Shown here piece after piece: positions 61,745-64,000 of a DNA stretch of 64,000 bases (the stretch's first letter is position 1; every line of letters begins with the position of its first letter). Source of the stretch: Streptomyces sp. CMB-StM0423 (GTDB lineage Bacteria; Actinomycetota; Actinomycetes; Streptomycetales; Streptomycetaceae); NCBI RefSeq assembly GCF_002847285.1, contig NZ_CP025407.1, positions 6,637,001 through 6,701,000 of the forward strand. The letters are read 5' to 3'. Both the position numbers and the translations under genes were made by a program. The notes beneath the pieces are model-generated. The model worked only from the letters and a program-made list of their open reading frames with translations. It had not been told where the DNA came from and did not search any database.

Positions 61745-63453
61745 GTCTGCCACCGGTAGCCGCGCGGCGTCACCATCCGGCCCGCGATCTCGCGGGTCGC
61801 CGAGTTGCCGACCGTCACCACGGTCATCATGTCCACCGTCTCCGGGTCGAGTTCCGCGAGCGTCGTCAGCAGCACGTGCTCGTCCGGGCGGGACGCGTTC
61901 CGGACGACACCCACCGGCGTCCCCGGCACACGGTGCTTCGCCAGCAGCGCAAGCGCCTCCGGGAGCTGGCGGCGGCGGGCGCGGCTGCGCGGGTTGTAGA
62001 ACGTGACCACGAGGTCCGCCTCCGCCGCCGCCCGCACCCGGCGCTCGATGACCTCCCACGGCGTGTGCAGGTCGGACAGGCTGACGGACACGTGGTCGTG
62101 CCCCAGCGGGGCACCGAGCAGTGCCGCCGCGGCCAGCGCCGCCGTCACGCCGGGCACGCCGGCGACGTCGATGTCCGCGCCCGCCTCCGCCAGCGCGGGG
62201 GAGGCCATCGCGTACACCCCTGCGTCGCCGCTCCCGACCAGTGCCACCGCATGCCCGGCGCGGGCCTCGGCGACGGCGGTACGGGCCCGCTCCTCCTCGG
62301 CGCCAAGACCCGATTCGAGGACCCGGGTACCGGGGCGGAGCAGGTCGCGGATCTGCGCGACGTACTGGTCGAGGCCGACGACCACCGACGCCCGGCGCAA
62401 CTCGGTGCGGGCGCGCGGCGTCAGCAGGTCGCGGGCGCCCGGCCCGAGGCCGACGACCGCGAGCCGCCCGCGGGGGCGGCGCCGGGCGACGGCGCAGGTG
62501 GCCATGGCGGGGCGGTCCGCGGGGGTGGACTTCCGTTTGCGCACGAGGAGTTCGGCGCCCGGGCCCGCGGCCGTGAGCGCCGCGGCCTCCGCGACGCTGG
62601 GCGTGCCGACGGCGGCGAGGGGCGCGGCGGACGGCGTGGGCACGTCGACGGCGGCCAACTCGGCGGCGGGGAAGGTGCGCAGCGGCACCCCGAGGCGGTC
62701 GGCGGCGGCGAGCAGGCCCGGTTCTCCGGCCTTGGCGTCGACGGTGGCGAGCGCGGCCACGGAGCGCGGGCTCAACCCGGCGCCGTCGAGGGCGTCGTGG
62801 ATGAGGCCCAGCACCTCGTCTCCGGCGACGCCGCGGCTGGCCCCCACGCCGACGGCGAGTGACGGCGGGCGGAGCACGGCCTCGCGGGCGGCGAGCGGCA
62901 GGCGGCGGTCGGTGACGTAGAGGCGGACGTCCGTCGCCACGCCGCGTACCCCGACATGCGGCGGCAGCGTGGGCAGCGGCCACGTCGCGTCGGCCCGCAG
63001 CGCGACGGGATCGCCGTCCAGCACCGCGCGCGTCACGGCGGCGACCGCGCCTTCGACGGGCCAGCCGACGGAGTCGAGCCCGGGGATGCCGACGGCGTCG
63101 GTGGCGGTGGTCACGACCGGCGTGCACCCGTCGCCGAGCAGGCCGGCGACCTCGGCGGCCAGGTCGTTGGCGCCGCCGCCGTGGCCGCCGAGGAGGGCGA
63201 CGGCGAAGCGACCCGCCTCGTCGACGCAGACCACGCCGGGGTCGGCGGCCTTGTCGCGGAGCAGGGGGGCGACCAGGCGGACGGTGGCGCCGGCGGCGAG
63301 GAAGCAGACGAGCTGGTCGCAGTCGGCGAAGGCGCGCGCGACGGCGGTACGTACCGGGCCCTCGTCGTAGCGGCGGGTCCGGTCGGGCCAGGCGTCGGCC
63401 AGCCGCTGCGCGGCGGCGGAGCCGGCGGCGGTGGCGGCGACGAGGCCGATCAC
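61741..63453 (-). CDS. cobJ: CbiG-CobJ fusion (cobalt-precorrin hydrolase / precorrin-3B C17-methyltransferase)
   Basis: 570 residues. Residues ~1-310 are CbiG (GLVAATAAGSAAAQRLADAW; FLAAGATVRLVAPLLRDKA; GHGGGANDLAAEVAGLL; VGVGASRGVAGDEVLGLIH), the enzyme that opens the lactone and releases acetaldehyde in the anaerobic route. From about residue 327 (GRLAVVGLGPGARDLLTPRA) the CobJ/CbiH methyltransferase follows, ending ...PRGYRW. GTG at 63453 overlaps the cobL stop by 4 bp. The fusion matches actinobacterial cobJ-cbiG genes. Confidence 0.93.
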   Translation of the reverse strand: MIGLVAATAAGSAAAQRLADAWPDRTRRYDEGPVRTAVARAFADCDQLVCFLAAGATVRLVAPLLRDKAADPGVVCVDEAGRFAVALLGGHGGGANDLAAEVAGLLGDGCTPVVTTATDAVGIPGLDSVGWPVEGAVAAVTRAVLDGDPVALRADATWPLPTLPPHVGVRGVATDVRLYVTDRRLPLAAREAVLRPPSLAVGVGASRGVAGDEVLGLIHDALDGAGLSPRSVAALATVDAKAGEPGLLAAADRLGVPLRTFPAAELAAVDVPTPSAAPLAAVGTPSVAEAAALTAAGPGAELLVRKRKSTPADRPAMATCAVARRRPRGRLAVVGLGPGARDLLTPRARTELRRASVVVGLDQYVAQIRDLLRPGTRVLESGLGAEEERARTAVAEARAGHAVALVGSGDAGVYAMASPALAEAGADIDVAGVPGVTAALAAAALLGAPLGHDHVSVSLSDLHTPWEVIERRVRAAAEADLVVTFYNPRSRARRRQLPEALALLAKHRVPGTPVGVVRNASRPDEHVLLTTLAELDPETVDMMTVVTVGNSATREIAGRMVTPRGYRWQT

Positions 63454-64000
63454 GGGGCGGTCCGGCGGGGCGGTGCGGTCACGGGTGGTTGCTCCTGGGG
63501 AGGTGTCGTGTGTGGGTGGGCCGACGGCTGTCCGGGTGCGGGCTGGTGTCGTGGCTCCGTCCCTGTGGTCTGTACGTCCTGCGCGTCGTCCACGTCCTTC
63601 GCGTCCCGGCGGCCCCACAGGACGAACACGGGGTTCGTCGCCGCGAGTCGCGTGACCTCGCCGGGGAGCGGCGCGAGCCGGGAGGACTGCAGCAGGACGC
63701 CGTCCACCGCGAACCCGGCCGCCGCCAGCGCGGCGCGTACCCCCGGCACCCGGTCGACGGCGGCCAGCGTCACGACCACCGCCCGCCGCGCCCGCCCCGC
63801 ACACTCCGCGACGACCTCCGCCACGTCGCCGCCCCCGCCGCCGACGAACACCGCGTCGGGGTCGGGGAGTCCGGCCAGCGCGGCGGGGGCCGTACCGTGC
63901 ACCGCCTGCACGTCGACGCCGTGCGCCGCCGCGTTGGCCCGGATCCGTACGGCGCCCTCGGCGTCCCGCTCCACGGCGACGACGGCGGCCCCGAACCGCG
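63450..64000 (-). CDS. cobL: Precorrin-6Y C5,15-methyltransferase (decarboxylating), C-terminal part
   Basis: The frame is open to the window end, so the CbiE-like N-terminal methyltransferase half lies beyond. The ~182 visible residues include the CbiT-like decarboxylase/methyltransferase fold (FVGGGGGDVAEVVAECAGRA, VVVTLAAVDRVPGVRAAL) and a long disordered Pro/Gln/His-rich tail ending before cbiG-cobJ. Confidence 0.88.
   Translation of the reverse strand, partial: RFGAAVVAVERDAEGAVRIRANAAAHGVDVQAVHGTAPAALAGLPDPDAVFVGGGGGDVAEVVAECAGRARRAVVVTLAAVDRVPGVRAALAAAGFAVDGVLLQSSRLAPLPGEVTRLAATNPVFVLWGRRDAKDVDDAQDVQTTGTEPRHQPAPGQPSAHPHTTPPQEQPPVTAPPRRTAP

Overview
The window is very GC-rich DNA with almost all codon third positions G or C, frequent GTG starts and many ATGA/GTGA stop-start overlaps. 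Gene content and order match the Streptomyces / Streptomycetaceae chromosome core (gap-pgk-tpiA-secG, then pgi, then the pgl-opcA-zwf-tal-tkt block beside ctaB/ctaA, then the suf operon and dapD). No rRNA, tRNA, CRISPR array, intact insertion sequence or prophage was seen.

Region by region. 1-1.0 kb: 3' end of a secreted peptidase-like gene. 1.2-5.2 kb: lower glycolysis (gap, pgk, tpiA), SecG and the RNA polymerase-binding protein RbpA. 5.5-11.4 kb: an MFS exporter, pgi, a membrane SpoIIE/PP2C phosphatase, and a divergent pair of amino-sugar genes (SIS-domain protein and BadF-type GlcNAc kinase). 11.5-18.2 kb, minus strand: the pentose phosphate operon tkt-tal-zwf-opcA-pgl. 18.4-22.7 kb: heme A synthesis (ctaB, ctaA) and an ABC-2 exporter. 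22.9-29.6 kb: the SufR-SufB-SufD-Rieske-SufC-SufS-SufU-SufT iron-sulfur operon, with a palindromic candidate operator in front and a strong terminator behind. 29.8-36.9 kb: ECF sigma factor with a CU044_5270-type partner, dapD, an EI24/CysZ-like membrane protein, a secreted nuclease and an actinobacterial protein of unknown function.

37.2-50.6 kb is more accessory. It holds a secreted sugar dehydrogenase (beta-propeller + PKD + CBM6-like) followed by a secreted DUF1080 protein, a double-TerD protein, a divergent EamA exporter/TetR pair with two operator-like palindromes, a pectate lyase that has lost its signal peptide and N-terminus, an AzgA-like purine permease, a Phd-antitoxin-like/DUF6461-like fusion, a transposase fragment, an orphan membrane protein, an S1-domain protein and a quinone oxidoreductase. 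50.6-56.4 kb: a three-gene membrane protein/histidine kinase/response regulator operon, and an IclR regulator divergent from a ketoglutarate-semialdehyde-type dehydrogenase. 56.5-58.6 kb: a large secreted protein that I read as a divergent member of the Agd3 (CE18) polysaccharide deacetylase group. 58.6-64.0 kb, minus strand: cobalamin (corrin ring) genes, cobL (cut by the window end), a cbiG-cobJ fusion, a ferredoxin, cobH, a CbiX chelatase with an Fe-S motif and His-rich tail, and a CobC-like aminotransferase.

Most of the window is housekeeping. The points most worth a second look are the sufR-upstream palindrome, the TetR/EamA operator pair beside the truncated pectate lyase, the secreted dehydrogenase/DUF1080 pair, the Agd3-like protein with altered metal-site residues, the Phd-like fusion next to a transposase scar, and the SIS/GlcNAc-kinase pair between the two central-carbon blocks. 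I did not find a clearly unprecedented multi-gene system.
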